Assembly: GCF_000972845.2 (NCBI RefSeq)
Contig: NC_040016.1
Location: forward strand, 19,246,098 to 19,310,097
Direction: 5' to 3'
DNA length: 64,000 nucleotides
Source: Larimichthys crocea
Lineage: Eukaryota > Chordata > Actinopteri > Sciaenidae
Part shown: positions 25,901 to 39,069 of the stretch, one piece after another
Layout of the letters: every line of letters begins with the position of its first letter
Numbering within the stretch: the stretch's first letter is position 1
Position numbers and translations under genes: made by a program
Notes under the pieces: generated by a model
Database searches by the model: none
Told to the model about the DNA's origin: nothing
The model's input: only the letters and a program-made list of their open reading frames with translations

Positions 25901-26272
25901 TTACCACTCCCTAGACTTTGCCATTCTGGAGCTGCCAAGCTCTGGGTGCCATGTCACCGGGGGTGTTATGCCATTCTTCGGCTTTTACGCTCTGTGACGT
26001 GCCAGACGGCGCGGACGAAGCAGTATGCCATTCTTGAATTAGATGCCGAGTGAGGGAAAGCATTTTTAGTATGGCTGTTATGAGCATTTCATACTGTAGT
26101 GCAAATAACAGGGAGGACAGCAACACCTACACGCCATGTGGCGCTTGCCAGTGGTGGAATGTAACTAAGGACTTTATATAAGTGGCGTAAATTAAAGAAA
26201 AATGTGGTTTAGTTTTTGTTGTTATGATTTTAAAAGATGTATTGATGTAGATCTAACAGTATATTCAACTAG
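19950..26272. other. Intergenic region, myog to mdm4, no gene seen
   Basis: (TG)n at 19951-19978, then mostly AT-rich unique-looking sequence. It may include distal myog regulatory DNA; 23126-23240 holds a GC-richer block with a CAGCTG E-box. No exon chain, RNA gene or repeat of recognised family was found. The ORF at 23935-24198 is treated under findings. Confidence 0.5.
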
Positions 26273-27254
26273 AAAATTCCCGCAGAAATTGTGAGTGAGA
26301 GTGCCGGGTGGGCTGTTGCTGGGGGTCTTAGCATGTTAGCATTAGCATGTTAGCAATTATTATACTTTAATGCTGTCTCTGTCATTTTAGACAGACGAGT
26401 TCAAATTAAGTGCCAATAACTGCTAAAATGGCCGCCGCTGGGCTTCTGCCTGCCGGCCCTAATCAGCAGAGCAGTTACTGCACCTGTTAGAATGTCAGTT
26501 GGAAATGCTGACAGAGAGAGAGAGAAAATGCTGAGACCACCCCTCGAACAGGAAGGATTTCTGGCCAAACCGTATTTCCAATCATTGAACCGAAATCACT
26601 GGGAGCATCCTGAGCCCTTCCTGAACGTCTACATAGTTATTTTGTGTTGATAAAGTGAAGAAATGTGACCTTTAGAGCGATTCAAAGAAGCGTTACTTCT
26701 GCTTTCCTCCAGAAATGTTCCCGCCTTTTTAACATGGCAGTCTATGAGGCTGTGGATGGGCGGTAGTGGTGCAACTTTGTGTGTTACGCCAAAACTATAA
26801 GGCTGACAGCTTTAGCAGACGAATGTGAGTGAGAAGACAAATTTTCCTACGTTTCTATGTATAAATCATGTCTGTAGTGGGGCATTTGAGGCCACGGTAG
26901 TCGAATACGTTTTATTTTTTCACTGATTTTTCTCTCTGCTCCTCACTCTAGCTGATGATGTCATCCACTCTAGGGCAAACATTCCGCGCAATACACACCC
27001 ATTATGAACCCAGAAATTTGACTAAAAACCTGCTTGACTTTAAGACTTGATAGTTTAAAAATGGTAAAAGCTGTCGATGAGTGAAGTGAATCACTGAAGA
27101 GAAGGCAAGAGTACCTACATTTTAAAGTTTAAATGAAGTCTCTTGGTGAAAGTATGCCAGAGCAGTTCATTGTTGAAAATGTCTGTTGAATTTTTTTAAT
27201 TTTTTTCGGGCTTTCCCATTCATTCCTATCAGAAATTTTCGCAGTTTTTTGCCG
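26273..27254 (-). mobile_element. ~1-kb interspersed repeat, copy 2 (intergenic)
   Basis: Inverted copy of 11047-12043. Similarity begins at AAATTCCCGCAGAAATT and stops after CAGAAATTTTCGCAG, which fixes the element boundaries. The flanks are unrelated to those of copy 1. Confidence 0.7.
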
Positions 27255-28029
27255 GGTGGTGGCCATTTCTCTGTATTTTGTTAATGAAATAATTAGATGA
27301 ATCAAAATGGAACTTCATTAGTTACAGCCTTATACAAAATGAAGATTTGCTTTGCTTTAAGTCAAAAAAATCACTACAGTAAAATGCTGCTATATTAAAA
27401 CATGAGGAATAATAATGTAATCATAAATAATGTGACAGTCACATTTTCACCATTAAATACATCCACATTTTATACGTTTAAGTACATTTTTCTTAAACTA
27501 AAGTGCTTTGCCAGACTTTCCCTTTTTCCTCCACTTGTTTAAAAGTACACATATTTAATGGAAATGTCTGTACAGGCTGTTCTGTGGGCTTTAGTGGACC
27601 CTTGTGTGTTTTCAGATGGTGAAGAGCTTCACTGGGGACTTTCCACACTCAGAAAATATTCCCTAATGAGTAATCATTACCTAAATAACACCCTGGACTA
27701 ACATAGCTGCAGTATTTATGCACAAGTTAGATAGCAGCGGTCTTACAGCACTACAGTGTACTGCAGAGGGGACGGGGGTCCGTCTCCCCTTTCTGGACCA
27801 GAGGACAAAAATAAGGCGGACACAAGTTAGCCAAACAGTGAGTAAGCAGAGGAGAGTTGCAGGTGCTGGAGCCCAGTCAAAAAGGAGAGGACACATGACA
27901 GCTGGCCTGTCATACAATGACTTATTCTTCAGCCAAAACACTCGCACACCACACCCACACATAACTCCGTTCACCAGTGGGTACTGTACATCAACCGTCG
28001 CCGTGGACAACAGAGTGAACTAAATGAAA
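27255..28029. other. Intergenic, between the ~1-kb repeat and the mdm4 3' end
   Basis: AT-rich. The overlapping opposite-strand ORFs at 27681-28023 have no recognisable domain and are not called. Confidence 0.4.
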
Positions 28030-29989
28030 CAATTAACTGCAGACTCTTTATTGCTTTAGAAAACAACTTGTTTTATTCCATGACAAGTAGAAAAAAAAAC
28101 ACAACTATATTAGCTGTACCATGTTTAAGTACATTGGTCTGTCAATAATTGCAACAATTAAGTGTCAATCTGAGCCAGCATTAATAGTTTATTTATTACG
28201 GCGTCTTTTTGAGGTCTGCATTTAGAGGGAGTTGTTGTTTCTGGATTCACAATGGCGGTAATAAGTACAACAGGCTACATTAATCTTTCATAGGTTTTAT
28301 ATAGCTAATATAGCTCAGACACCAGCTCAGTGCTGGCGCTAGTCACAACAGGAGGCATGCTCTATATACGCATTACATGTTATTGCTGGTACTGTACAGC
28401 TTCTGTGGGCACCAGACACAATATTGAGACTTCTCCCCACCTGCTGGCAGAAAGATTAAGCGCAAGTAAAGAGCATTTTCAAAAGAACTATAGCGATATT
28501 CCTTCTACGCTAAACAGAGCCTGGTTAGTTAAAGAGTTAAATGCTTACCGTCACTGGACATCTGAGCATTGTAGAGCATACTGTATTTGTAGACAGCTCT
28601 CACACACACACACACACACTCTCACACACACACACTCACTCAAAGTAAATAGCATCTACTTGCTCCGGCAACACAATCATCAAATAACGCAGAAACATCT
28701 AAATAAAATCAATAATATACAAATTAAAGTTCAGAGTCATTACATGGCAGTGTAACGCTTAATCAAACCTCCAAAGTAAGTAGAGCGCAAACGTTCCCAC
28801 GGAGGAAACGTTTGGTAACATTATATCTAGTAACAAATGCGGCTTTTTCTGCTTCATTAAGAGGTGAACCATCTTTAAACAATTAAAACTGATTTATAAA
28901 TAAATTAAATACAAAATATACAGAAATTGTTTCACTTACGTTCAAAGAAAGGGGTGTAAAGTACCCTGTTCTGAACGATAACATTTAAACTTTTACCAAC
29001 AACTTTTATGACACAGGTTACTGCAGGCATAACTGTCAAAGAGGCTTGGCAATTGTAAATATTCAATGCATATTAATATCAAATTTACTAACCCCCCCGA
29101 GAGGAAATTACAGTAAATACTTCAGCTGTGCATTCTCAAGCAAGTTAAATTCAATTCTATGTTTTTTTTAAAATACTATGTTGAGAGAAAACAGGACTCA
29201 GGCCACCACGTGTGTATTTTACAGTACATTCACTTATGCTGAGAGAACACGTTTTATAAAGAGCTTAGAGGGGGGGGATACTTTGATGGAGCTGCAGCGG
29301 CCGACAACAAAATGACGATTTTAAGACTCTTTCCTGTTTTTTTTCTTCAATCCTCTCTTCATAATTCAAATCTCAGAGCCACAATGGGGGCGAAAGGAGA
29401 ACGAAAAGGCCTCGAAGATGCTTGAAAAGAAACGTCCTTGTAGTCACATACCTGCTTTGACTTTCCTATTTTTGTCGAGAACAGAGTTCGAACAGAACTG
29501 AGGCGAGCAGTACTTGTTTTGTTTTTTTTTTAAATGGCACGTTGAACAGATGCAAAAAAAACTAACGAGAAAGCACAGCCTGAAAAAAAAAAGAAAAAAA
29601 CAAGCCTTCATGAAATTAAAGCTCACACAATCTGCTCTCTCGTGTGACCTCCTAATAAATAAATAAATACTTCTGCCTTTGTGTCCCTTATTTAAATGTG
29701 AGCTCCCTACGGACCAAAACGAACACTCGGCATGACAAAGTCCTGCGTTTCATTTTAACAATACTTCTAGGGCAGTGTGACGCGAAAACAAACCATGCAA
29801 CCGAAAGCAAGCTTTACCAAGTGCTATACTTTGTGTGTATCTGTGAAGGTTTTAAAGGTAAGGTGCGCGCTTTTTGTGTTTCTACGAGCAGCAAGTGTGT
29901 ACCAGAGTGCATGCAGCTGTGTATTATTTGTAGTTCAGGTCTCCAGAGCCTGACTGATGTGTGACTACGAGTGTGTGTGTGTGCTTTCT
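28030..29989 (-). other. mdm4: mdm4 3' UTR (inferred)
   Basis: Non-coding, AT-rich sequence between the mdm4 stop and a minus-strand AATAAA at about 28048-28053 (AGCAATAAAGAG). Contains (CA)n around 28598-28640. The opposite-strand ORF at 28330-28755 is largely repeat-driven and is not called. Confidence 0.45.
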
Positions 29990-32900
29990 TTAGAGGATAA
30001 ATATCTTAATAACTTTTTGAATGATCTTCCCACACCCTGGACAAGGAGCCTGGAACTTGTGTAACCTCCTCGCACATGGGAAACAGGTTAGCAGGTGAGC
30101 CGTACGTCCGTGTATTATATTTCCGTTACGCGGTCGCACTCGACAGAGCTTGCAAGGCTCCAAAAGAGCCTCAGGCCTAACTTCTTCTACCTCCATGCCC
30201 AGATTTTCCTGACTCTCTCCTTCTGAGAGCTGCTCATCCTTGTGGCAGCTGGAGGGCCACGGGCCCTTGCCTCGCACCATAGACATAGTGGGCAGCGGTC
30301 GGTCAGCTGTGGAGCAGGAGGGCAGGATGACAGGATCAGACACCGTCCTGCTGCAGTCTGGGACATCGATGCCTGTGTCGCTGTCGTCTTCCTCGTCGTG
30401 GGTGGTGAGAGAGCTGCATGCCGGGATGTCGGGAACGGAAAGGGAATGGGCGAGTCGGGGGACGTCTTTGTACCAGTTCTTACGTAAAGCCCAGCAGCGA
30501 ACACAGTACCTCTGGAGAGGCGTGTTATACTTCCTGCACTCGGTGCACTGCCACGCATCCTGAGGGGTGGACACAAAGTTTAAATCTACAACTACAAGCA
30601 AACACTACAACACACAGTGAGAAAAAACATAACGGAAGATATAAACCTGCGTGGAGATCTCCGTATCAGTGTCATCACTCAGACACTGCGAGTCTTCGTC
30701 CGGCTCCTCCTGCATCTGGATAAACATACAAGACATTTGATTAAACATCTTGTAAATCCTCACAGAAAATAATTAAATTATTTTTCTTACCTCTCGATCC
30801 GCTTTCTCCTCCTTCCCGCCTCCATCGTCATCCTCGGGTGGAGTTTCCCCTTCTCCTCCACTCCATTCTTCCAGCGCTGCCTCCTTCATCTCGACGCTCA
30901 CCTGCTCGCTCTCGCCCTCGGTGAGGAACCAGAGGTCGTCGGTGGTGTCCGACACGATCGCCGTGTCCTCCTCCTGTGCAGGAGACAGCTGACACATCAG
31001 TCAGACCACCACTATTACACTCCAATGTATGCCACACGTCATGGTTAAGCATGTTTTTAAGCTTGAAATCCCCTGAACCAGCTGCTACTAACAACACGGG
31101 AGTTTCTTACTTGGTTTGTGTGGATGTCGGTAGAGCCATTGCTCCTGCGGCTGTAGTTACTACGGAGATTACCCAGAAACCACCAGGGCAGGCCAGAGAG
31201 GTCCCACTCGTCCAGGGTAACATCCAGTTTGGGCCGTTTGCAGGCTGACCGTGGCAGGCCTTCAAGGGAGTCTGGAGAGGGTTTGGAACCGTTAACTCCA
31301 GGTACTGATCATACCGCTCAGTACAACTGCGACAGACAGTTTGCTCACCATCGTCTGGCTCCCGAGGTCGTCTCTGGGAGGGGGTTTGCAGGAGAGGCCC
31401 ATTACTAACTGCCTCCAGCCCTGCTTTCACCACACCTCCGCACATCTACACAGGGAGGAAGGACAAAAATTAGAACACAGAGCCATAACTGTGTACTTGG
31501 AGGACTCGCAGCTCCTTTTCGAGATGGCCTCTGGGTATTGGGTTGTGGTAAAGGGAACAGGGGGGCTGGGCAATTAGGGTACGGGCCAGTGGGGAGGGAG
31601 GTAAAAACAAATTTAGGAGATAATAGTGTCACTGAAACTGTGTGGAGGGTAAAAAAAAAAAAAAAAAAGAAGCAGAGAAATTCAGGTAGGAAAGCCAGTG
31701 TACTAATTAGCACAGTGATGAAACTTTTAATATGCAGTATGTAGGTCTGTCAGAAGTATCAAGACTTTGATACTTTTTCGATACCACATGTTTAAAACAA
31801 TGCAATCTCTATTCTTCACACATTTAGTAGTATAAAAACACATTTATTAAACCAGAACGACAATTAACTAACTAACTAATTCTTCATTGTACCCCATTGA
31901 TTTAACACAGTTACACTGTCATTCTTTGGAAAACACTGCAACTGCTTCTCAATGACTTCAGTTACCAGAAAAAACAAAAAAAATCATCTTACTTTGCATG
32001 CCGAGGACTTTTTAACTCGTTGCTGTGGTATCGAAAGACGTATCGAGTATTGTTTTTTTAAAAATTAGTATTGAATCAAATTTTAAAACTCAGGTATCAT
32101 GACAACCTTAGTCATATGTGCAAAATAAAATCATAGGATTTTAATGACTTAAGATATGATCCATGTGTATACTGTAAGATAAGAAAGAAATGATTGCTTC
32201 CTATTAATCACAGCAGATTGCTAGTTTGATTAGACCTTAAATTTAAATCTGATTGTAGCTCAACATCGTTGAGACAAAAGCTTTAAGCTTTAAGGTGGAG
32301 TTTGGAGGGAATCGGAGAGAAGGGTGTAGGAACGTGGGGGTGGGTGAAAAGGTTCAGGGGTTACTGTTAGGCCTGTGGCTGGAACGGGAGCTGTGATCCT
32401 CCAGTTCGGAGCAGAGAAGAGAACTCTGAGACAGACAGAGAGAGTGACTCTGCCCCCCCATCCACTGGGTGGTGCTGGTGGCTCACAAAAGGAGTGCAGA
32501 AAATACCACCAGACCGAAACCAAGGATGGGGTTGTACAGAGACGGTGCCACTCTGTACAAATGCACACCAACGAAGACAGCAGACCTTACCTCCTCTCCT
32601 CATTACACACAAGCAGAGAACGGCCGCCTTTATAATCTGTGATTTGGGCCAACAGCGAGGCCTTCTGCTCTAAATGTCTTATCAAAAAAAAAAGCTTTTA
32701 TCTTGTAGCAGCTTTGCACTTTTAGTCTCTTCCCTTTGTATTCACACGTGTTGTGTGTAGTGAGGTGAGAAAGGTTGGGGGTCTCTGTTTCTCCTGAGCA
32801 CCATGCTTCAGCTTTACCTGACCACGATCCTCCACTCCGCCCTCTACACATTCACGGCCCACAGAAAGATTCTCTGCAGCGTCTGCATTTCAGATGAGAC

Positions 32901-33936
32901 ACAGTAACAGAAAAAAGGACACCCCCACCCTTTAATTATAGCATCATACACTCTCTCACTAAAGGCCTTCTGCGGTGGCTTTGTAGGACAGGTTGGAAAA
33001 AAAAGCATTCTTCTGGTCACCACATCCCCGAGAGATGCACATACTATCACAAGCACTCACATACAGGATGGCAACACAGTCACCATATTCGCAGGGATCT
33101 TCACTTCAAAAACATGTTAAAGGTGCAAATTAAATGATGAATTCATCAAACACAAAGGGGAAAAGAGAAAAAAAAGACAATTGAATTTCAAATCATCACA
33201 AATTTAACTGCACAAAATGTATTCATATATATATTGCTTTCTCTTTGACGATCCCCCAAGACAGAAACATTGTTTCACATACATGATGAATAAAGCGTTA
33301 AATAAAATTGGAACTTACCAGAACAACCGAGCACAACTAAGTATTTCTTGAGCATTTCATACACCGGGCTGTAAAATGAGAATATAAAAGTTTAGAATCT
33401 TTAGTTCAGATGTGAGTTTATGCATGATGTATAACGTGATGTGTGTGTATACCTCGGGTTTTTGACAGAGAAGCTCTCCACCTCCAGCAGCTCTCCCAAA
33501 GGGTCATCCTGGCAGTGGACTATGTGCTGCCTCTGTTTGTCATACAGTTGCCTCCCCATGATGTACTGACCCAAGTAGTGCATCACCTACACAAAAGACC
33601 AGGATGTTAGTCATCACAAGGCACCCAGTAAGCTGAACCCTGGGGAGGACCACTCATCAAGGTTACGCCTTCACCTGACAGCTCACCTCTTTGAGCGTGA
33701 AGACCTCTTCTTGGGCTCCGGCGACACGCAGAATCTGCAGGAGAGGGGCTTTTGGTTGTACCTGGGGACAAAAAACAAAACAAAAACACTTTCACACTCA
33801 CTCAAACAAATTACACATGTAATGTTGGATAATTGTACAGACAGAGTAGTCATTGTTTGTGTACCTGATTTCCCTCTCCAGGTAGTGTCCTGCATGACGA
33901 GCATGATGCCGGAGGCTGGGCTGATAGGGAGCTCAT
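29990..33936 (-). CDS. mdm4: Mdm4 (MdmX), p53-binding RING protein
   Basis: Inhibits p53 transactivation and heterodimerises with Mdm2 through its RING. Ten coding exons: 33865-33936, 33687-33761, 33453-33586, 33319-33368, 32818-32882, 31349-31445, 31111-31271, 30791-30973, 30647-30715 and 29990-30559. They total 491 residues (human 490). The SWIB/p53-binding domain (about residues 25-115) includes VMHYLGQYIMGRQLYDKQ. The central acidic region carries WDLSGLPWWFLGNLRSNYS and the TAIVSDTTDDLWFL signature. A RanBP2-type zinc finger has Cys307, 310, 321 and 324 (WQCTEC, YCVRC). The C-terminal RING spans about 438-491 (CKLC, GNIIHGRTAHLLTC, CPGC) and ends IFIL where human Mdm4 ends VFIA. The start MSSLSAQPPAS has A at -3. 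The intron 31272-31348 is only 77 bp. Confidence 0.97.
31742..32112. mobile_element. MITE-like repeat in an mdm4 intron
   Basis: Bounded by GTCTGTCAGAAGTATCAAG on the left and a degenerate inverted GTATCATGACAACC on the right, with internal TATCGA motifs, as in non-autonomous hAT-type elements common in fish. Ends are approximate. Confidence 0.4.
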
Positions 33937-35250
33937 AGTAAACGAACAAAGTCTGAAATCCAAAATTATAACAAGACAAAACAAGACTTCAATTTGGGGT
34001 TTCTCCTTCTCTGCTTAAACACAAAGTACAATTATAATTGCAAAGAAAATGATTTTAAAACTCTGGAAGTCAGATCCTGTGCCTCAGTTTAAGATCTGGT
34101 TAAGTGAGCTCATTGGTATACTGCATATGGAGAAAGTTCGGCATGATAGGACAATCTTAAATATAAATTTTCGGATATATGGCAGCCATTTCTGGCTCAC
34201 CTTGACAAAAAACACTGATCTTGACCAGCAAGGGAGTTCATGGAGTGCCATCCACCTTTACCATCTCTGTTTGTCTCTTTTCTGTGTCTGTTTTTTGTAA
34301 CTTGTCTTTTACAAAATTCTAATAAAAATATATAATACAAATAAAAAACAAGGCTTCAAATCTCTGATCTAGTGATGGGAAGTTCAGTTTTTTTAGGGAG
34401 TTAGATAACTTGACTCCAAGAATAGTCGGCTTTCGGCTCCCAAATGGCTTTTCATTTTACCACTTATGCCTTTCATAATTCAGCCAAATATTTTGCGCTG
34501 ATTTAACTTGTACTTGATTTGTATCATATGTACACATATATCATTTTTATATATTCAATACATCCTTTGTACTTAAGCATTCAAAAGTAAAAAAATACAT
34601 TTTCTAATATCAATAAATTGCTGTAGCCAATTGTTTTTTATTGCATGTACAGATCTCTTGTAACTCTCCGAAACCACCCAATGAATGTGCTTTCTTTGAA
34701 CCGGCTCGTCCACGAACGACACATCACATATATATTTTTTTATAAAGGCTGCACGATGCACGTAATTAACCAACGCCCACGAGGCTAAAAATCAACATCA
34801 ACTGTCAGATTAATGACAGCTTAAATTATCTAATCAAATCCAAACATTTAAGCGACGTCAAATCCTCTTTATTCATGGTGACTGCGCCAAAGAGGAGTCG
34901 TTACACCACCACCACCACTTTCCCCCCTTCAATAACAAGGCCAAGCCGAGCTAACGTCACTGTGAACGGCCGCATAGCTCACGTTAGCACACACAAAGCT
35001 TTCTGAACACGCACAGTGAGCCTGCAGGTGAGATTAAAACACCTGGGTAACGTCTGCAGCTGAGTAATCTGCTTCAGTTACTGACAAACGTGTGTTAGCA
35101 CCAGCGGGCTAGCTGTTTCCTGAAACAAACCGTCGGTTGGGAATTGAACTCACCGCGATGAGTTGACATTACTTCACAGCCGCTACATTGTTGCACGCAC
35201 GCCGCGTGTGCCCTTAACACACAGCCGACATTGTATAAATACACGCACGG
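33937..35250 (-). other. mdm4: mdm4 5' UTR, first intron and promoter region
   Basis: The first coding exon extends 5' to an acceptor at 33952 (TTTCAG/ACTTTG on the minus strand). A non-coding first exon is inferred to end at 35154, where CATCGCG is followed by the strong donor gtgagttc. The upstream boundary is unknown. The area 34900-35400 is comparatively GC- and CpG-rich, as expected of a housekeeping promoter. The intron contains a LINE 3' fragment (34035-34432). Confidence 0.5.
34035..34432 (+). mobile_element. LINE (L1-like) 3' fragment, copy 1
   Basis: The + strand encodes ILKLWKSDPVPQFKIWL then HMEKVRHDRTILN, the C-terminal end of an L1-type ORF2, followed by an A-rich tail (AATAAAAATATATAATACAA). 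Nearly identical to 35517-35915. Both copies share sequence beyond the tail (GTGATGGGAAGTTCAG, a hAT-like end), so they arose by duplication rather than two insertions. Confidence 0.75.
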
Positions 35251-35516
35251 TTTAATTAATTTGTTTCGAAACTAACTCGATCACTGACAAGTGTAGGCGG
35301 CCAACTGAACTACAGATTCAAAACGACTGACGACGTCTTCCGGATGCGCAGCTGCCACGTTAGGCCGCACACAGGAGTGTGGCGCCCCCTGCTGGCAGAG
35401 AGAGCGAACAGCACCGTCCACACATAGTACTGCAGGCACACAATGTTTGTTTGATGTTTGTCGAGTTCTGTGTGTTTTTTGGAACCACAACTCTGCCCAA
35501 ACTTGAAAAGGGATGG

Positions 35517-35915
35517 TAATTGCAAAGAAAATGATTTTAAAACTCTGGAAGTCAGATCCTGTGCCTCAGTTTAAGATCTGGTTAAGTGAGCTCATTAGTA
35601 TACTGCATATGGAGAAAGTTTGGCATGATAGGACAATCTTAAATATAGATTTTCGGATATATGGCAGCCATTTCTGGCTCACCTTGACAAATATAACACT
35701 GGAGTGCCATCTACCTTTACCATCTCTGTTTAAGTACTTGTTTAAGTGCTAAAATGTTTCTTTTCTGTGTCTGTTTTTTGTAACTTGTCTTTAAAAAAAT
35801 TCTAATAAAAATATATAATACAAATAAAAAACAAGGCTTCAAATCTCTGATCTAGTGATGGGAAGTTCAGTTTTTTTAGGGAGTCAGATAACTTGACTCC
35901 AAGAAGTGTCGGCTC
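35517..35915 (+). mobile_element. LINE (L1-like) 3' fragment, copy 2
   Basis: Direct repeat of copy 1 at an offset of 1,482 bp, upstream of mdm4. Encodes ILKLWKSDPVPQFKIWL with minor changes and carries the same post-tail sequence. Confidence 0.75.
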
Positions 35916-36281
35916 TTTAAAAAAAGCTTCATCAACCTTGTAGTCCTTGCAAAGGACAACTCAGATCAACTTATTCTTCCTTTTTTATTTCTTTAACGAT
36001 GAGTCTGATGGCATAAAATAAATGGTGGGATTGAATAGAATAGAGTAGAATAGGTTGATAACCTTCAAAAACAGAAAAGACATTCATTAGTCTCAAATAA
36101 ATAAATAAACAGTAAATATTTTTTACTCAAAGTTTCTTGATTCTTCATCAAAGTAATCCAAGTTAGCATCTCAAACCATCTACATAAAGTTTCATTATAC
36201 TTAATTAAATTCACTTAAATCATAAATAACAATTAGCATATCAGTTATTCAAATTAAACTGTAATTTACTTAATGTTGCAT

Positions 36282-36668
36282 TTACTGCCCTCTTCTGGAC
36301 TTTACTTGTTTACTACTTCCTTTTTCCCTTTTCCTTTTTTTTAAATTTCTTTTAATTAACCCAGTTAAAACAAGATATCCCATTAAGATTTTCCTCCCTT
36401 CTCTACATCTCCCACATTCTATTATACTTTTGAAAACACTCTCCACTGTTCCTGTCCTCCGCAACCCTGCCATCATCTCTTCCCTCTCCCTTTCATATCC
36501 CTGACAATCAACAATCACACACTCTGTCTCTGTCTCTCTCTCCCCACAGCTACATAGACCAGTTGGATGTTTTCCTAATATGCTGAGTGTGCTATTTAAT
36601 CTACTGTGCCCTATTCTTAGTCTGCTCATGGTCACCTGTTCCACTCTGCTACCTCCACAACACCCCAC
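36282..36668 (-). mobile_element. LINE fragment (I-clade-like), C-terminal ORF2 remnant
   Basis: A 128-codon open frame reads VTMSRLRIGHSRLNSTL, GKHPTGLCSCGE and REREEMMAGLRRTG. The RLRIGH and CxCG region followed by a basic tail is typical of the segment after RNase H in I-type non-LTR retrotransposons. 5'-truncated, with no start or RT domain. Confidence 0.6.
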
Positions 36669-36689
36669 CTCTCCTACTTCATCTTGTAG

Positions 36690-39069
36690 TTTATATAAAT
36701 GTCTCCCCTTTTCCTGGATTTTCCAATATTAATTATATTTTCCAATATAACACACTTTTTTTTAAATTGCAGGATTCTGAATAATTATCTCATTTGTAGA
36801 AATGGTGCATCAACAGAACACAAACACAACAACTGATGTAAACGAGAAAGTGTTATTTCATTCAATAAATGCAAACATTGTTATAAAACATCTGTGCTAC
36901 ATAATAGTTTCATTCAGAGATACTCATCCCTGACATTCTAGCAAAAAGGTAAAAGAAAATAAGTTGGAATGAAGATCACAACTTGTGGCCCTAACTTTAC
37001 AAACACAGAGGCACAAATGCAACTTCTTCACAGATCTGTAGATACAGTGCAATGTCTGGGTTTGTTCTTACTGACAGTTGTGTAAATAAAGAAGAATCAA
37101 GCATATAAAGTTGCTTTCCTATCCGACATATGTCCACCCAACAGTCCTTGAGAATATGCCTCTATATTAGGCCAGCTTATTACAATAGCTTATTCGCTGG
37201 GAAAATTATTGACTCTACTGAAGAAAAACAAGCATTGGCCTTAAGCCAACGCGTGTGTCAAATGTTACAGCTCTTACATCGCAGATAATGGAAATGGTAG
37301 CCAGCCGACATCCCGTCTAAACAATTCATGTAACACAGAGTGTCTGCTGGGAAAAAGATATAGCTCAATTAATTTAATAAAAGTTTGCACTGTTTATCAG
37401 ACAAATGAATCTGATAAATTAGTCCTGTTAATGTGGATATTTTGCAACACCTGTGAAGTTATTAAGTTAGGATGCACCAATACATCAGAAGACTATCAAT
37501 ACTGGCTTATAGTAGCTTCTTCTTTGCTCATATTTAGCTGTATAAACAGCTAAATATGACTATTGTGACTATTTTTCTCTAGCCACATTATGTTGATGAT
37601 TATGCCTGCACTTGCATTGAGATGATTAGACACATGCATATCGGTATTGGCTGACAAAAATAAAAAAAAACAACAACAACAAAAAACAAAACAAACACAA
37701 CAGCAACATATTGGTGCATCCCATGGAACAAAGAATATCAGAACGTTCAAGTAAAGGGTTTGGGTTAACATTACCTTCATACTGGGCTTAAGGTTAGGTC
37801 TCACCTCTGAAACCTCACCTCTAAAATTAGAAAACTAAACAATAAAAAGTGCTTTGGCAATTATTCAAGTCTTTCATTTTCACCACACATACAGGGGAGC
37901 AGAAGAGATTGGTTGTATGAAGCTGCACTGTATAAAAAAAAAAAAAAATACATTTTATGTCTTAACAACAACGGTAGACCCTTTTAACATTTATTCCAAC
38001 AGTTTCATGATGCACTAAAAAATTCAAGACATTTGTTTCTTTATTGTTCTTCTTGTTATTTAATATATCTGGTAGCTGTTACAAGTTCATCTGGCTTTGG
38101 CATCTGGCTTTTACTAATAACGCATGTATTTTTAATAGAAACCGTCTTTGTGCTCATCTTTATGTCACTATTACATTTATGTCTGACTCATCTATCAATT
38201 TAAAAATATTTAATAATAACAAACGGTAAAAACAAAATGTTTTTCAAAATGTATTTTTAATTTGTAACTATTTTTAAAAAGGTAAAAGTGGCATTAAGTA
38301 AAAAAACAAACAGTCTCTATTAAATAATTATTGCTGTTATATAACAAAAGCCATTATAGTTTACTGAAAGTTTCATATCTAAAGTTTCTTAAGTGCATCA
38401 CCTGATCTTTTTTTTTTTACCTGTAAAACCACAAAGTGAGTTTAGTAAAAACAGAAACACCATAATAAAAAAATAGTGACTAGTAGCTTTAAAGAAGACA
38501 GTACTGCTCTCAGTAGTTGCTGTTAAAATGGAAACTTGAACTTGTGACAATTTGTGTCTAATTTTAGTGACTGCTGAAACTGATAAAATGAACGTTAAAG
38601 AGGCCGCCGTGTTAAATTTACTGAGTACAAAAATTACTTAATTGACAACAAACATAATCGCTGAGCTAAAATACTGATTATTACTTCGTGTGTTCTGCTG
38701 CTTGGCTTTACCATACCTCTATATAACATTTTCTATATATCCAACTCGTAAACTCCGTGTGGTGACTTCTGCAGTGCATCACGTTATGAATCTTTTCTCA
38801 GGTCGGCCTGGAAGGACACATACACAGCACAACAGACTCAAAATTGTCTTCACAGAACTCTCTGTGACAGAAACAACAAAAGCTCTCCAGGGATCGGGAG
38901 GCTTTTTTTCTGTTCGGCACTGGGTTTTTATCCCCCTCCCTAAAACCACCGGCTCATCTTCTTTTTTCTTTTTTTTTTTGTAGGCGACACAACAGGAGTG
39001 GCCAGGCATCATGAAAGACTGTGTTAAATTTTGTCTTGAAGAGTTGGGGAGGGAGGAGGGACGTCCACC
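36690..39069 (-). other. sort1: sort1 3' flank and probable 3' UTR
   Basis: AT-rich non-coding sequence between the sort1 stop and the LINE fragment at 36.3-36.7 kb. Minus-strand AATAAA hexamers occur at 38040-38045 and near 37989; either could end the transcript. A MITE-like repeat lies at 37470-37722. I see no other gene. Confidence 0.35.
37470..37722. mobile_element. MITE-like element with GGATGCACCAAT ends
   Basis: Terminal inverted repeat GGATGCACCAAT (37470-37481) / ATTGGTGCATCC (37711-37722). It encloses a perfect 13-bp hairpin at 37529-37558 (arms CATATTTAGCTGT, 4-nt loop). Consistent with a degenerate hAT MITE. Confidence 0.6.

Noticed and set aside
28330..28755. 141-codon plus-strand ORF antisense to the mdm4 3' UTR
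   Set aside because: Contains a (CA)n-encoded HTHT run, no recognisable domain and no exon partners.
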